Shown here: one piece after another, positions 1 through 7,637 of the stretch | Layout: every line of letters begins with the position of its first letter | Numbering within the stretch: position 1 is the stretch's first letter | NCBI GenBank assembly: GCA_017620115.1 | Contig: JAFZRB010000115.1 | Span: 1 to 17,540 of the forward strand | Length of the DNA: 17,540 nt | Direction: 5' to 3' | Source: Clostridia bacterium | Lineage (GTDB): Bacteria; Bacillota; Clostridia; Christensenellales; Aristaeellaceae | Made by a program: the position numbers and the translations under genes | The notes under the pieces: model-generated | Database searches by the model: none | Seen by the model: only the letters and a program-made list of their open reading frames with translations | What the model was told of the DNA's origin: nothing

Positions 1-804
1 GAACAGTGAGTTGATCACACCGTCACCGACCGGTTGATTGCTGTATTCAAAGAAGGAAAAGTATATTGCAGGCAGTATTATCAGTAGAAGAGTTGTTGTC
101 AAAACTATTTTTGTTTGTAATGTATACGTTTTGAAATGCAGTTTTTTTGTTGAGATATCCTTCCATACCAGGAATCCGATTCCGCCCACGGTAATCAGCA
201 GTATCAGAACAACATTGACCAGAATGTGCTGAGCATATCCGGTCAGGGAAGAGAAAGCGCCGCGAATCCCCATCAGATCGAAACCGGCGTTGCAGAACGC
301 GGAGACGGAATGAAACACGGCGTACCACGCGCCTTTGCCGAGGCCAAATTCCGGGGTGAATGCCGGGAGCAGCAGTACAGCGCCGGCAGCCTCGATTCCG
401 AGGGCGGTCAGAACAATGAACCGGGTCAGCCGCACGATCCCTCCCACCTGCGGCGCGGATATGGATTCCTGCATGACGCTGCGCTGCATGAGTCCGATTC
501 TGCGTCCGGAGACAAACGCCAGCGATACGGCGGCTGTGACAACGCCCATTCCGCCGATCTGAATCAGCAGAAGAATGACTGCCTGCCCGAAAGGCGACCA
601 ATAGGTGGCGGTATCCTGAACCACAAGGCCGGTCACGCATACCGCGGAAGTTGCCGTAAACAGACAGTCGGCGAAGCCTGCCCCGCCCGGATGAACGCTG
701 GAGATCGGGAGCATCAGGAGCAGCGTTCCGATCAGGATCACGATGAAAAAGCCGAAGGCGATGATCTGAAAAGTCGTGATCCGGTGTTTCCCGAAGATAC
801 TCAT
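1..804 (-). CDS. ktrB: KtrB/TrkH-family potassium uptake channel protein, 3' part outside the window
   Basis: Integral membrane subunit that moves K+ (usually Na+- or KtrA/TrkA-regulated) into the cell. The minus frame is open from the ATG at 804-802 to base 1, giving 268 codons, and continues beyond the window; KtrB proteins are about 440-460 residues, so some 60% is present. The start has a strong Shine-Dalgarno (AGGAGGGAGG) just upstream. The N-terminus (MSIFGKHRITTFQIIAFGFF) followed by a hydrophobic segment ending in LLMLPISS is the first helix of KtrB/TrkH. Two selectivity-filter loops are visible: TSAVCVTGLV in repeat 1 and HSVSAFCNAGFDLMG in repeat 2, each with its filter glycine. There is no extra TrkH-type N-terminal helix pair, so KtrB fits better than TrkH. 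A TrkA/KtrA RCK partner is not visible and may lie to the left. An overlapping 295-residue minus-strand frame is a shadow without membrane character. Confidence 0.93.
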   Translation of the reverse strand, partial: MSIFGKHRITTFQIIAFGFFIVILIGTLLLMLPISSVHPGGAGFADCLFTATSAVCVTGLVVQDTATYWSPFGQAVILLLIQIGGMGVVTAAVSLAFVSGRRIGLMQRSVMQESISAPQVGGIVRLTRFIVLTALGIEAAGAVLLLPAFTPEFGLGKGAWYAVFHSVSAFCNAGFDLMGIRGAFSSLTGYAQHILVNVVLILLITVGGIGFLVWKDISTKKLHFKTYTLQTKIVLTTTLLLIILPAIYFSFFEYSNQPVGDGVINSLF

Positions 805-823
805 GAAACAACCCTCCCTCCTG

Positions 824-859
824 AAAATGTATTATACGGGATGAGCTGTAAGAATGGTA
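824..859 (-). promoter_or_regulatory. Possible ktrB promoter
   Basis: On the minus strand a perfect TATAAT -10 box lies at 836-831, about 27 bases before the ktrB start codon. The -35 position 17 bases away (859-854) reads TACCAT, a poor match, so the promoter may be weak or activator-dependent. Transcription would begin near 824 and leave a leader of about 20 bases containing the Shine-Dalgarno. Confidence 0.5.
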
Positions 860-1052
860 TAAGGGATTTGTTCTTCGACGTAAAGATCGCATTAAGTTCA
901 GCGGCGGCTCAGAACGGTATCGGATATCCCGCAAGGCGCGCGGTCGGCGCCTGAGTTCGGAAGCCGCTGAGGGGAAGACCGTCGCACCGCAGAATGGCTG
1001 CGCTTCTCAGGTTGTGGAGCGGGCTATTCACAGCCGCAGGGCGATTATGTCC

Positions 1053-1088
1053 GAAATGTGAGGGAAATCTATCATATTTTCACATTTC
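1053..1088. repeat. Inverted repeat upstream of the opp promoter
   Basis: Perfect 9-base arms GAAATGTGA (1053-1061) and TCACATTTC (1080-1088) are separated by 18 bases. The right arm ends 12 bases before the -35 box, which places the repeat at about -83 to -48 from the expected start site. That is a usual place for an activator or a distal operator. There is no T-run, so it is not a terminator. Confidence 0.55.
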
Positions 1089-1100
1089 AGGCGGCGATAC

Positions 1101-1129
1101 TTGACATGCGGGGTGTTTTGAATTATTAT
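1101..1129 (+). promoter_or_regulatory. Sigma-A promoter of the opp operon
   Basis: A perfect -35 box TTGACA (1101-1106) is followed after exactly 17 bases by TATTAT (1124-1129). The start site should be near 1136, leaving about 80 bases of leader before oppB. This argues against the upstream TTG at 1129 as an oppB start, since that codon overlaps the -10 box. Confidence 0.8.
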
Positions 1130-1215
1130 TGTGTGCATGGAATTTCAGAATACTGTCCCGCGCCGCGGGGGGACGGAAATCATCCGCCGCGGCGATGAAA
1201 GGCTGGTTGGATCCG

Positions 1216-2130
1216 ATGCTTCGATATGCTGCCAAACGCCTGCTCACCTCGCTGATAACCCTCTTTCTGGTCATAACGCTCACTTTTTTCCTCATGCAGA
1301 TGGTGCCGGGCGGTCCGTTCCTGGGTGAAAACGTCAACCCGAAGATCACAGAACGCCTGCTGGCCAAATACGGCTACGACCAGCCCCTGCTGGTGCAGTA
1401 CTGGCGCTATGTGAAGGCGCTCTTTCAGGGCGATATGGGCTATTCGATGGTCGTCAAGTCGGGCTATACCGTGACGGACGTCATATTGGGCACATTCCCC
1501 ACATCCGGCAAATTGGGCGCGCTGGCGCTGGGAGTGGCGCTGATCATCGGCATCCCGCTGGGCGTGTTCGCCGCCATGAAGCACGGAACGGCGTTTGACC
1601 GCAGCTTCATCTTCACCTCCTCGCTGTTTGTGTCCATTCCCAGCTTCATCATGACCATCGTGCTCATGCTGGTGTTCGCCTCCTGGCTGAAGCTCCTGCC
1701 GGTGGCGTATCTTGAGAACTGGAAATCGTATATCCTGCCGGTGGCCGGCATGGCCGTCTATCCCATGTTCCACCTGGGCCGCCTCACGCGCACTACGATG
1801 CTGGACGTGGTCTCGCAGGACTACATCATCACGGCGCGCGCCAAGGGCCTTTCCACAGGCAAGATCATGTTCAAGCACGCGCTGCGCAACGCCATCATCC
1901 CGGTGATTACCTCGCTGGGCCCCACGATCGCCGGCATCATGACGGGTTCGTTCGTTGTGGAAAAGGTGTTCGCCATCGACGGCATGGGCAAGTACTTCGT
2001 CAACTCTATCAGCTCGCGCGACTATCCGCTCATCATGGGAACGACCATCTTCTACGGCGCGCTGCTGATCTTCTGCACCTATGTGGTCGATCTGCTCTAC
2101 GGCGTCATCGACCCGCGCATCAAGCTGTAA
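1216..2130 (+). CDS. oppB: Oligopeptide/dipeptide ABC transporter permease OppB
   Basis: First of the two membrane subunits of a peptide importer of the Opp/Dpp family. The 304-residue protein begins MLRYAAKRLLTSLITLFLV, the normal OppB N-terminus, and matches the usual length of about 306. Several hydrophobic segments follow, with the typical periplasm-side loop and the family motif FQGDMGYS. The EAA loop that docks on the ATPases is SQDYIITARAKGLSTGKIMF at about residues 212-231, and the C-terminus ends in YGVIDPRIKL, as in OppB/DppB. The frame is open further upstream, but ATG 1216 fits family alignments best; its ribosome binding site (GAAAGG, 13 bases away) is weak, and ATG 1195 is the alternative. 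First gene of an operon, 46 bases before oppC. Confidence 0.93.
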   Translation: MLRYAAKRLLTSLITLFLVITLTFFLMQMVPGGPFLGENVNPKITERLLAKYGYDQPLLVQYWRYVKALFQGDMGYSMVVKSGYTVTDVILGTFPTSGKLGALALGVALIIGIPLGVFAAMKHGTAFDRSFIFTSSLFVSIPSFIMTIVLMLVFASWLKLLPVAYLENWKSYILPVAGMAVYPMFHLGRLTRTTMLDVVSQDYIITARAKGLSTGKIMFKHALRNAIIPVITSLGPTIAGIMTGSFVVEKVFAIDGMGKYFVNSISSRDYPLIMGTTIFYGALLIFCTYVVDLLYGVIDPRIKL

Positions 2131-2176
2131 AGGCCCGGGAAATACGCTTAGTCTGGATAAACGGGAGGGACCGGCT

Positions 2177-3172
2177 GTGCAGTGCAATCCGGAACTCATG
2201 AAAAAATACGACATATCCGAGGATGAGCTGGCTCTGGCGAGCGTCTCCGAAAAGGAAAGCATCGACCAGATGCGCCCGTCGGTGACGTACTGGAAGGACG
2301 CCTTCGCGCGCTTCCGCCGGAACAAGCTGGCCATCGTGATGTTCTTCCTCCTCATGTGCATCATCCTGATGGCCATCTTCGGGCCGATCTTCTCGCCCTA
2401 TACCTATAAGGGCCAGTCGCGCGACGTGCGCCAGGGCCCGAGCCTCCAGCACTGGCTGGGCACCGACAACCTCGGGCGCGACCAGTTCACCCGCCTGATG
2501 TACGGCACGCGCATATCGCTGCTGGTGGGCGTGGTGACGATGGTGCTGGTGTGCCTGATCGGCATAACCTACGGCGCCGTCGCCGCCTATGTGGGCGGGC
2601 TCGCCGACAACCTGATGATGCGCTTCGTCGACCTGATGATGACCATCCCGTCGATGCTGATCATCATTCTTCTTTCGGTGGTGCTCCGCGACCCTCTGGA
2701 ATCGCTGTTCAATAACCCGACGTTTTCCGGGCTGGCCACCGTCGGCTCCGGCCTGATATCGATTTTCCTGGTGCTGGCGCTGTTCAACTGGCTGGGCATG
2801 GCGCGTTCCGTCCGGGCGTCGCTGCTGATGAATCGCTCGCAGGAATACGTGCTGGCCTCCGAAGCCATGGGCGCGCGGTCGAAATGGGTGCTCACCAAGC
2901 ACCTGCTGCCCAACTCCATCGGCATCATCATCATCTCCGCCACGGGCGTCGTGCCGGGCGCCATCATGACCGAATCGTTCCTGTCGTTCATCGGCCTGGG
3001 CGTTTCCGCCCCCATGCCTTCGCTGGGTTCCATGGCCAACACGGCGCTGAACGGCATCGTCAGCTATCCGCAGAACATGCTCTATCCCGCGTTCCTGATC
3101 AGCATGATTATCCTCTGCTTCAATATTCTGGGCGATGCGCTGCGCGACGCGCTCGACCCGAAGATGCGCTAA
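2177..3172 (+). CDS. oppC: Oligopeptide/dipeptide ABC transporter permease OppC
   Basis: Second membrane subunit of the peptide importer, pairing with OppB. A GTG start at 2177 is chosen because GGGAGGGA (2163-2170) sits 6 bases before it; ATG 2198 has no ribosome binding site, and earlier starts would lie inside oppB. The 331-residue product has an acidic cytoplasmic N-terminus of about 45 residues, an N-terminal OppC helix (RRNKLAIVMFFLLMCIILMA), the conserved segment HWLGTDNLGRDQFTRLMYG after the first helix, and the EAA loop LASEAMGARSKWVLTKHLLP. The C-terminus GDALRDALDPKMR is typical of OppC/DppC. Starts 46 bases after oppB and ends 21 bases before oppD. Confidence 0.94.
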   Translation: MQCNPELMKKYDISEDELALASVSEKESIDQMRPSVTYWKDAFARFRRNKLAIVMFFLLMCIILMAIFGPIFSPYTYKGQSRDVRQGPSLQHWLGTDNLGRDQFTRLMYGTRISLLVGVVTMVLVCLIGITYGAVAAYVGGLADNLMMRFVDLMMTIPSMLIIILLSVVLRDPLESLFNNPTFSGLATVGSGLISIFLVLALFNWLGMARSVRASLLMNRSQEYVLASEAMGARSKWVLTKHLLPNSIGIIIISATGVVPGAIMTESFLSFIGLGVSAPMPSLGSMANTALNGIVSYPQNMLYPAFLISMIILCFNILGDALRDALDPKMR

Positions 3173-3193
3173 TCGGCGAGGGAGGCATGGGAT

Positions 3194-4186
3194 ATGAGCT
3201 TGAGTAACAACACCATCCTGCAGGTCGAAGACCTGAGCGTGAATTTCCATACCCCGGCCGGCGTCGTGCACGCCGTGAGCCACGTCAATTTCACGCTGCA
3301 CGAGGGCGAAGTGCTGGGTATCGTGGGAGAGTCCGGTTCCGGCAAATCGGTCACGGCGAAGGCGCTCATGCGCCTGCTGCCGAAGACGGCGCGCGTGAGC
3401 GGCTCGATCATCCTCAAGGGCCGCGATATCATGAGCATCCCCACCAAAGAATTCAACAGGATCCGGGGCAAGGACATCGCCATGATCTTCCAGGATCCCA
3501 TGACGAGCCTGAACCCGCTGTATACCATCGGCAACCAGCTCGAGGAGACGCTGAAGCTGCACATGGGCCTGCGCGGCGAGGCGGCCAGAAAACGCGCCGT
3601 CGAGCTTTTGGACATGGTGTCGATTCCCCAGCCGGAAACGCGGCTCAGACAGTATCCCCACGAGTTTTCCGGCGGCATGCGCCAGCGCGTCATGATCGCC
3701 ATGGCGCTGGCCTGCAACCCCTCGATTCTGATCGCCGACGAGCCGACCACCGCGCTGGACGTGACCATTCAGGCGCAGATCCTCGAGCTCATGCGCGACC
3801 TGATGAAGCAGGTCAACACGGCCATCATCCTCATCACGCATGATCTGGGCATCGTCTCAGACCTGTGCGACCGCGTGAACGTGATGTACGGCAGCTATGT
3901 GATGGAAACCGCCGCGACGGACGACCTTTTCTACGAAACGGCGCATCCTTATACCAAGGGCCTCATGCGCTGCCTGCCCGAGTCCGTTCAGAACATCGGC
4001 CAGTCGCGGCTGCACCCGATCACCGGCACGCCGGTCGATCTGATGATGCTGCCGGAGGGCTGCGCTTTCGCCTCGCGCTGCGATCAGTGCATGAAGCTGT
4101 GCATCAAGCGCCGGCCCGAGCTGTACCAGCTGAAGGAGGGCCATTCCTCCCGCTGCTGGCGCACGATTCTGGAAATGGACGAGTAA
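3194..4186 (+). CDS. oppD: Oligopeptide/dipeptide ABC transporter ATPase OppD
   Basis: One of two cytoplasmic ATPases that power peptide import. The 330-residue protein shows Walker A GESGSGKS (45-52), Q-loop FQDP (99-102), signature FSGGMRQRV (158-166), Walker B ILIADEP (178-184) and H-loop His216. The C-terminal oligopeptide-transporter extension contains Cys290, Cys296, Cys299, Cys303 and Cys321; this Cys-rich tail is a feature of OppD/DppD proteins, and in a characterised DppD it holds a [4Fe-4S] cluster. The ATG at 3194 follows GAGGGAGG (3178-3185) by 8 bases. Lies 21 bases after oppC and 78 bases before oppF. Confidence 0.95.
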   Translation: MSLSNNTILQVEDLSVNFHTPAGVVHAVSHVNFTLHEGEVLGIVGESGSGKSVTAKALMRLLPKTARVSGSIILKGRDIMSIPTKEFNRIRGKDIAMIFQDPMTSLNPLYTIGNQLEETLKLHMGLRGEAARKRAVELLDMVSIPQPETRLRQYPHEFSGGMRQRVMIAMALACNPSILIADEPTTALDVTIQAQILELMRDLMKQVNTAIILITHDLGIVSDLCDRVNVMYGSYVMETAATDDLFYETAHPYTKGLMRCLPESVQNIGQSRLHPITGTPVDLMMLPEGCAFASRCDQCMKLCIKRRPELYQLKEGHSSRCWRTILEMDE

Positions 4187-4189
4187 CAG

Positions 4190-4208
4190 GCGGCGGGAAA
4201 CGCGCCGC
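4190..4208 (+). promoter_or_regulatory. Hairpin between oppD and oppF
   Basis: A 6-bp perfect stem GCGGCG (4190-4195) / CGCCGC (4203-4208) with a 7-base loop sits just after the oppD stop codon. No T-run follows, so it is not a terminator; a role in message stability or processing inside the operon is possible. It may also be chance in GC-rich DNA. Confidence 0.3.
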
Positions 4209-4264
4209 GAAGGATAAACGCTTGCGCGCCGGTCGGCGTTCTTTCTCCCAAAGGAGTCAGTGCA

Positions 4265-5233
4265 ATGAGCGATATCATACTGGAATTGCAGGATCTGAAA
4301 ACCTATTTTCCCGTGAAGGGCTCGAGAACTCAGTTCGTAAAAGCGGTCGACGGCGTGTCCTTTCAGGTGAAAAAGGGCGAGACGGTCGGCCTGGTGGGCG
4401 AATCCGGCTGCGGCAAGTCTACCATCGGGCGGACGATCATGCGCTTCAACCAGCCCACGGGCGGGAAAATCATCTTCGACGGCAACGACATCACAGCCGC
4501 CGACATGAAGCCCTTCCGCCAGCGCATGCAGATGGTCTTTCAGGATCCGTATTCTTCGCTGGATCCGCGCATGAGCGTGGGAGACATCGTCGGCGAGCCG
4601 CTGGATATCCACAATCCGAAAATGAACCGCAAGGAGCGCTACGACCGCATCCTGGAACAGATGAAGCTGGTCGGCCTCAACAGCGAGCAGCTGAGCCGGT
4701 TTCCGCACGAGTTTTCCGGCGGTCAGCGCCAGCGCATTTCCATCGCGCGCGCCATGGTCATCAAACCGGAATTCCTGGTGCTGGACGAGCCTGTGTCCGC
4801 GCTGGACGTATCCATTCAGGCGCAGATTATCAACATGCTGATGGATCTGCAGGATCAGATCGGCATGGCTTATCTGTTCATCGCGCACGATCTGGCCGTG
4901 GTGCGGCATATTTCCAAGACAGTCGTGGTTATGTATCTGGGCCACATCATGGAGATCAATACAGCTAAGGATCTCTACAGGAATCCGCTGCATCCCTACA
5001 CGCAGGCGTTGCTCTCCGCCATCCCGATTCCCGATCCCAAGACCAGCCGCGCCCGCAGGCGTCAGGTTCTGCAGGGCGACGTGCCCAGCCCGATCAATCC
5101 GCCCTCCGGCTGTGTGTTCTCCACGCGCTGCCCCTACGCCACCGAGGCGTGCAGGAGCCAGATTCCGAAGGTGGAGGACGTGGGCGGCGGCCACGTGGTG
5201 TCATGCCTGCGCTACAAGGAGATCAACAACTGA
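4265..5233 (+). CDS. oppF: Oligopeptide/dipeptide ABC transporter ATPase OppF
   Basis: Second ATPase of the peptide importer, forming a heterodimer with OppD. The 322-residue protein has Walker A GESGCGKS (45-52), Q-loop VFQDPYSSLDPRM (91-103, an OppF/DppF hallmark), signature FSGGQRQRI (150-158), Walker B FLVLDEP (170-176) and H-loop His208. The C-terminal extension carries Cys283, Cys289, Cys296 and Cys314 in the arrangement GCVFSTRC...C...C, again suggesting a metal or Fe-S site. The start ATG 4265 lies 8 bases after AAGGAG (4251-4256). Length agrees with OppF (about 320-335). Followed after 62 bases by the binding protein gene. Confidence 0.95.
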   Translation: MSDIILELQDLKTYFPVKGSRTQFVKAVDGVSFQVKKGETVGLVGESGCGKSTIGRTIMRFNQPTGGKIIFDGNDITAADMKPFRQRMQMVFQDPYSSLDPRMSVGDIVGEPLDIHNPKMNRKERYDRILEQMKLVGLNSEQLSRFPHEFSGGQRQRISIARAMVIKPEFLVLDEPVSALDVSIQAQIINMLMDLQDQIGMAYLFIAHDLAVVRHISKTVVVMYLGHIMEINTAKDLYRNPLHPYTQALLSAIPIPDPKTSRARRRQVLQGDVPSPINPPSGCVFSTRCPYATEACRSQIPKVEDVGGGHVVSCLRYKEINN

Positions 5234-5248
5234 TTGAAACCTGGTTTT

Positions 5249-5266
5249 ATGCGCCGGAAGGCGCGT
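5249..5266 (+). promoter_or_regulatory. Stable hairpin ahead of oppA
   Basis: A 7-bp stem (one G-U pair) at 5249-5255 and 5260-5266 closes a GGAA tetraloop, about 15 bases before the oppA Shine-Dalgarno. It has no following T-run. Such a structure could protect the 5' end of a processed oppA message and so raise the amount of binding protein over the membrane subunits; this is inference. Confidence 0.4.
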
Positions 5267-5295
5267 GAAATAGAAATTTTAAGGAGGAAACACAC

Positions 5296-6927
5296 ATGAA
5301 GAAACTGCTCAGCATCGTCCTGTGCGCGCTGCTCGTGCTGACGGTGGTTCCGTTCGCGTCCGCCGAGGGCGAGAACGTGCTGACCATCGCCATGGCCACC
5401 AAGCCCTGCCTGGACATCCACTGGAACGCCGGCTCGACCGGCGCGTCCCTGATGAACCTGCTCTATGAGGGCCTGTACCGCATCACCGAGACGGGCATCG
5501 AGCTGGCCGGCGCTACCAGCCGCGATGTCTCTGAGGACGGCACTGTTTGGACGTATCATCTGCGCGAGGACGCGGTGTGGTCCGATGGCAAGCCCGTCAC
5601 CGCCGCCGACTACGTGTACAGCATGAAGCGCCTGGTGGACCCCAACGTGTCCAGCACGTACATGATCGACTACGGCATGTACCTGAAGAACGGCGAAGCC
5701 ATCTCCCGTGAGGAAGAGGGCTATACGCTGGACGACCTCGGCGTGCGCGCCGTGGACGACTATACGCTGGAAATCACCCTCGAGGAGCCCTGCTCCTACT
5801 TCGAGTCCATGCTGGCCTACACCTGCTACTTCCCGCTGCGCGAGGACTGCGTGGGCGTGGAAGAGGGCAACGAGGCCCGCGAGAGCAACTGGACCTGGGC
5901 CTGGGACGCCGAGCGTCACATCACCAACGGCCGCATGATCCTGACCTTCTGCGATCCCGAGCAGCAGCTCGTGCTCGAGAAGAACCCCTCCTACTATGGC
6001 AAGGACAGCGTGAAGCTGGACAAGCTGGTCGTCAAGCTGACGGACGACGACAACACCAAGCTGGCCCTGTTCGAGAACGGCGACGTCGACATGATCGACG
6101 GCTTCCCGTCTGAGGAGACCGACCGACTGAAGGCCGCCGGCTACTATCACAGCGTGCCTTCCCTGTACACCCGCTTCCTGCTGGTCAACAACAACGCCGA
6201 AGGCCTGAAGGATCCCCGCGTCCGCAAGGCGCTGTCGCTGGTCATCGACCGTGAATTCGTGGCCGACGTCATTCTGGCCGGTTCCTTCATCGCCGCTGAC
6301 ACCTATGTCGGCGCCGGCTTCCCCGGCGCTGTGGCCGACTTCCACACCGACGGCGGCCCGCTGTTCAGCAAGACCTGCACCGACGAGGACATCGCCGAGG
6401 CTCAGAAGCTGATGGCCGAGGCCGGCTATCCCGGCGGCGCCGGCTTCCCGCTGCTCACCTGCCGTTATGCGCAGAGCCCGAACTACGACCTGCTGTTCCA
6501 GTATCTGGAATCCACCTGGTCTGAGAACCTGGGCATCACCGTGCACCTGGAGTCGATGGAAAGCGGCGCTATGGGCACCCTGCGTGACAACGGCGAGTTC
6601 CTGATCACTCCCCAGGGCTGGGGCCCCGACTGGCTGGACGCTTCCAACATGCTGTCTATCTTCGTCACCGGCAACTTCATCAACGCCGGCCGTTATTCCA
6701 ACGCCGCCTTTGACGAAGCCTATGCCAAGGCAAAGGTCACCAACGATACCGAAGCCCGCCTGAACCTGCTGCACGAGGCCGAGCGCATCCTCATCGAAGA
6801 GGACATGGGCATCATCCCGCTGTACCATCGTCATGCGGTCGCCCTGTATCGCGACAGCGACGTCTCGAACGTGAAGTTTGACGCCGACCGCAAGGTCATG
6901 TACTGCGACATCGAAGTGACCAAGTAA
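5296..6927 (+). CDS. oppA: Extracellular peptide-binding protein OppA (SBP family 5)
   Basis: Solute receptor that captures peptides outside the membrane and delivers them to OppBCDF. The 543-residue protein has a signal peptide MKKLLSIVLCALLVLTVVPF ending in ASA, with signal peptidase I cleavage expected after residue 23. SBP_bac_5 marks follow: LYEGLYRI near the N-terminus, WSDGKPVTAADYVYSMKRLV in lobe I, and DPRVRKALSLVIDREFV in the middle. No lipobox cysteine is present at the cleavage site: Cys10 lies inside the hydrophobic core and is preceded by Leu. The start follows AAGGAGG (5281-5287) by 8 bases, the best ribosome binding site of the operon. Codon choice is more uniform than in neighbours (CTG, GCC, GGC, GAC, AAG), as expected of a highly expressed gene. 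Substrate could be di- or oligopeptides, or less likely nickel or a glycoside. Confidence 0.94.
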   Translation: MKKLLSIVLCALLVLTVVPFASAEGENVLTIAMATKPCLDIHWNAGSTGASLMNLLYEGLYRITETGIELAGATSRDVSEDGTVWTYHLREDAVWSDGKPVTAADYVYSMKRLVDPNVSSTYMIDYGMYLKNGEAISREEEGYTLDDLGVRAVDDYTLEITLEEPCSYFESMLAYTCYFPLREDCVGVEEGNEARESNWTWAWDAERHITNGRMILTFCDPEQQLVLEKNPSYYGKDSVKLDKLVVKLTDDDNTKLALFENGDVDMIDGFPSEETDRLKAAGYYHSVPSLYTRFLLVNNNAEGLKDPRVRKALSLVIDREFVADVILAGSFIAADTYVGAGFPGAVADFHTDGGPLFSKTCTDEDIAEAQKLMAEAGYPGGAGFPLLTCRYAQSPNYDLLFQYLESTWSENLGITVHLESMESGAMGTLRDNGEFLITPQGWGPDWLDASNMLSIFVTGNFINAGRYSNAAFDEAYAKAKVTNDTEARLNLLHEAERILIEEDMGIIPLYHRHAVALYRDSDVSNVKFDADRKVMYCDIEVTK

Positions 6928-6941
6928 TCTCATCCCTCATC

Positions 6942-6956
6942 GCCGTGCGGCACGGC
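6942..6956 (+). repeat. Small perfect hairpin after oppA
   Basis: Stem GCCGTG (6942-6947) / CACGGC (6951-6956) with a 3-base loop, 14 bases after the oppA stop codon. There is no T-run; it precedes the larger hairpin at 6979-7010 and may help protect the 3' end of the message. Confidence 0.35.
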
Positions 6957-6978
6957 CGCATGGCATGATCGAAGCGGC

Positions 6979-7010
6979 AAACGGGAACGCCCTCAACGGC
7001 GTCCCCGTTT
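6979..7010 (+). terminator. Intrinsic terminator (imperfect) after oppA
   Basis: Arms of 13 bases at 6979-6991 and 6998-7010 pair with a single mismatch around a 6-base loop. The stem ends in TTT, but the following bases (GTTCGTGTCTTG) are only partly T-rich, so termination may be incomplete. It lies 50 bases after oppA and only 36 bases before the next gene. Confidence 0.65.
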
Positions 7011-7046
7011 GTTCGTGTCTTGCATGGAGCCGGAGGAGGATGCCTC

Positions 7047-7637
7047 ATGGAAAAAACGGACGCCATCATCGTGCTCGGACACCGGCTGCTGCCGGGCAAT
7101 CTGCCCTCGGACGATCTCAAAAGGCGCATTGACCGCGCCGTGGCTCTGTGGCGCGAAACGAACGCGCCCATCGTCATGCCCTGCGGCGGCATCACGCATG
7201 AACGCCAGCGCACGGAGGCCGAGGTCATGCGCGAAATGCTCGTCGAGCGCGGCGTACCCGGGGATATCATCCATCTGGAGGATAAATCCCGCATCACGCT
7301 GGAGAATATGCTCAACGCCTATGAATTGCTGGGCCCTGACAGGCGCGTTGCGGTGGTCAGCAGCGATTACCATATGGATATGGCGCTGAAGGACTGCCGG
7401 GCCGTAGGCCTGAACGCCTATGGCGTGGGCGCGGAGACGCCCGACACGGCTTATCGCGACGAGATGCGCGCCCGCCTGAACGGCTTCGAGGAAAAGCTGG
7501 ACGAGCTGCGCGCGCGGGGCGTGACCAACCGGCAGATCATCGATATGTTCATGGAAAGAGCCCGGGAGGCCCACGAAAAAGGCATCCGGCCGGAGGATAA
7601 CCTGCATGGAAGAAAGCCTGACGGAGCGGAAAAATAA
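7047..7637 (+). CDS. DUF218 (YdcF/SanA-like) family protein
   Basis: A 196-residue protein of the DUF218 superfamily, whose members include YdcF (binds S-adenosylmethionine) and SanA/ElyC (envelope-related); the biochemical role is not settled. The hallmarks are the opening strand DAIIVLGHRL, the motif MPCGGI at about 47-52, followed by R-x-EAEVM and E-x-x-S-x-x-T-x-EN (ITLENMLNAYELL), and VVSSDYHMDMAL in the second half. There is no signal peptide or membrane segment, so it is cytoplasmic like YdcF. ATG 7047 is preceded by GGAGGAGGA (7032-7040); the frame is open back to a TTG at 7020, which is less likely. No promoter fits between the terminator and the gene. It overlaps the next gene by 32 bases, so the two are probably co-translated. 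Confidence 0.85.
   Translation: MEKTDAIIVLGHRLLPGNLPSDDLKRRIDRAVALWRETNAPIVMPCGGITHERQRTEAEVMREMLVERGVPGDIIHLEDKSRITLENMLNAYELLGPDRRVAVVSSDYHMDMALKDCRAVGLNAYGVGAETPDTAYRDEMRARLNGFEEKLDELRARGVTNRQIIDMFMERAREAHEKGIRPEDNLHGRKPDGAEK

Larger units (their letters stand above)
805..1215. other. Intergenic region between ktrB and the opp operon
   Basis: About 410 bases between two divergently transcribed units. It holds the ktrB promoter on the left, an inverted repeat at 1053-1088 and the opp promoter at 1101-1129. The middle part (about 870-1050) shows no convincing gene: the one short plus frame, ATG at 841 to a stop at 954 (37 codons), lacks a ribosome binding site and starts inside the ktrB promoter. 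A stretch around 930-1035 is GC-rich and can fold weakly, but I cannot assign it to an RNA family. Confidence 0.6.

Noticed and set aside
47..934. 295-codon minus-strand frame at the left edge
   Set aside because: Its neighbour frame encodes the KtrB protein with helices and filter loops; this one is Arg-rich and has no membrane segments.
841..954. 37-codon plus-strand frame
   Set aside because: No ribosome binding site, starts within the ktrB promoter region, no recognisable product.
1129..1215. Upstream TTG start for oppB
   Set aside because: It overlaps the -10 box of the operon promoter, so it would not be on the message.
1180..2376. 398-codon minus-strand frame opposite oppB
   Set aside because: Antisense to oppB, no ribosome binding site, composition of a shadow frame.
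2120..6933. Very long minus-strand open frames (2120-3841, 3857-5194, 5212-6933)
   Set aside because: They lie antisense to well-recognised opp genes; their products are rich in His, Arg and Gln without domains, as expected of shadow frames in GC-rich DNA.
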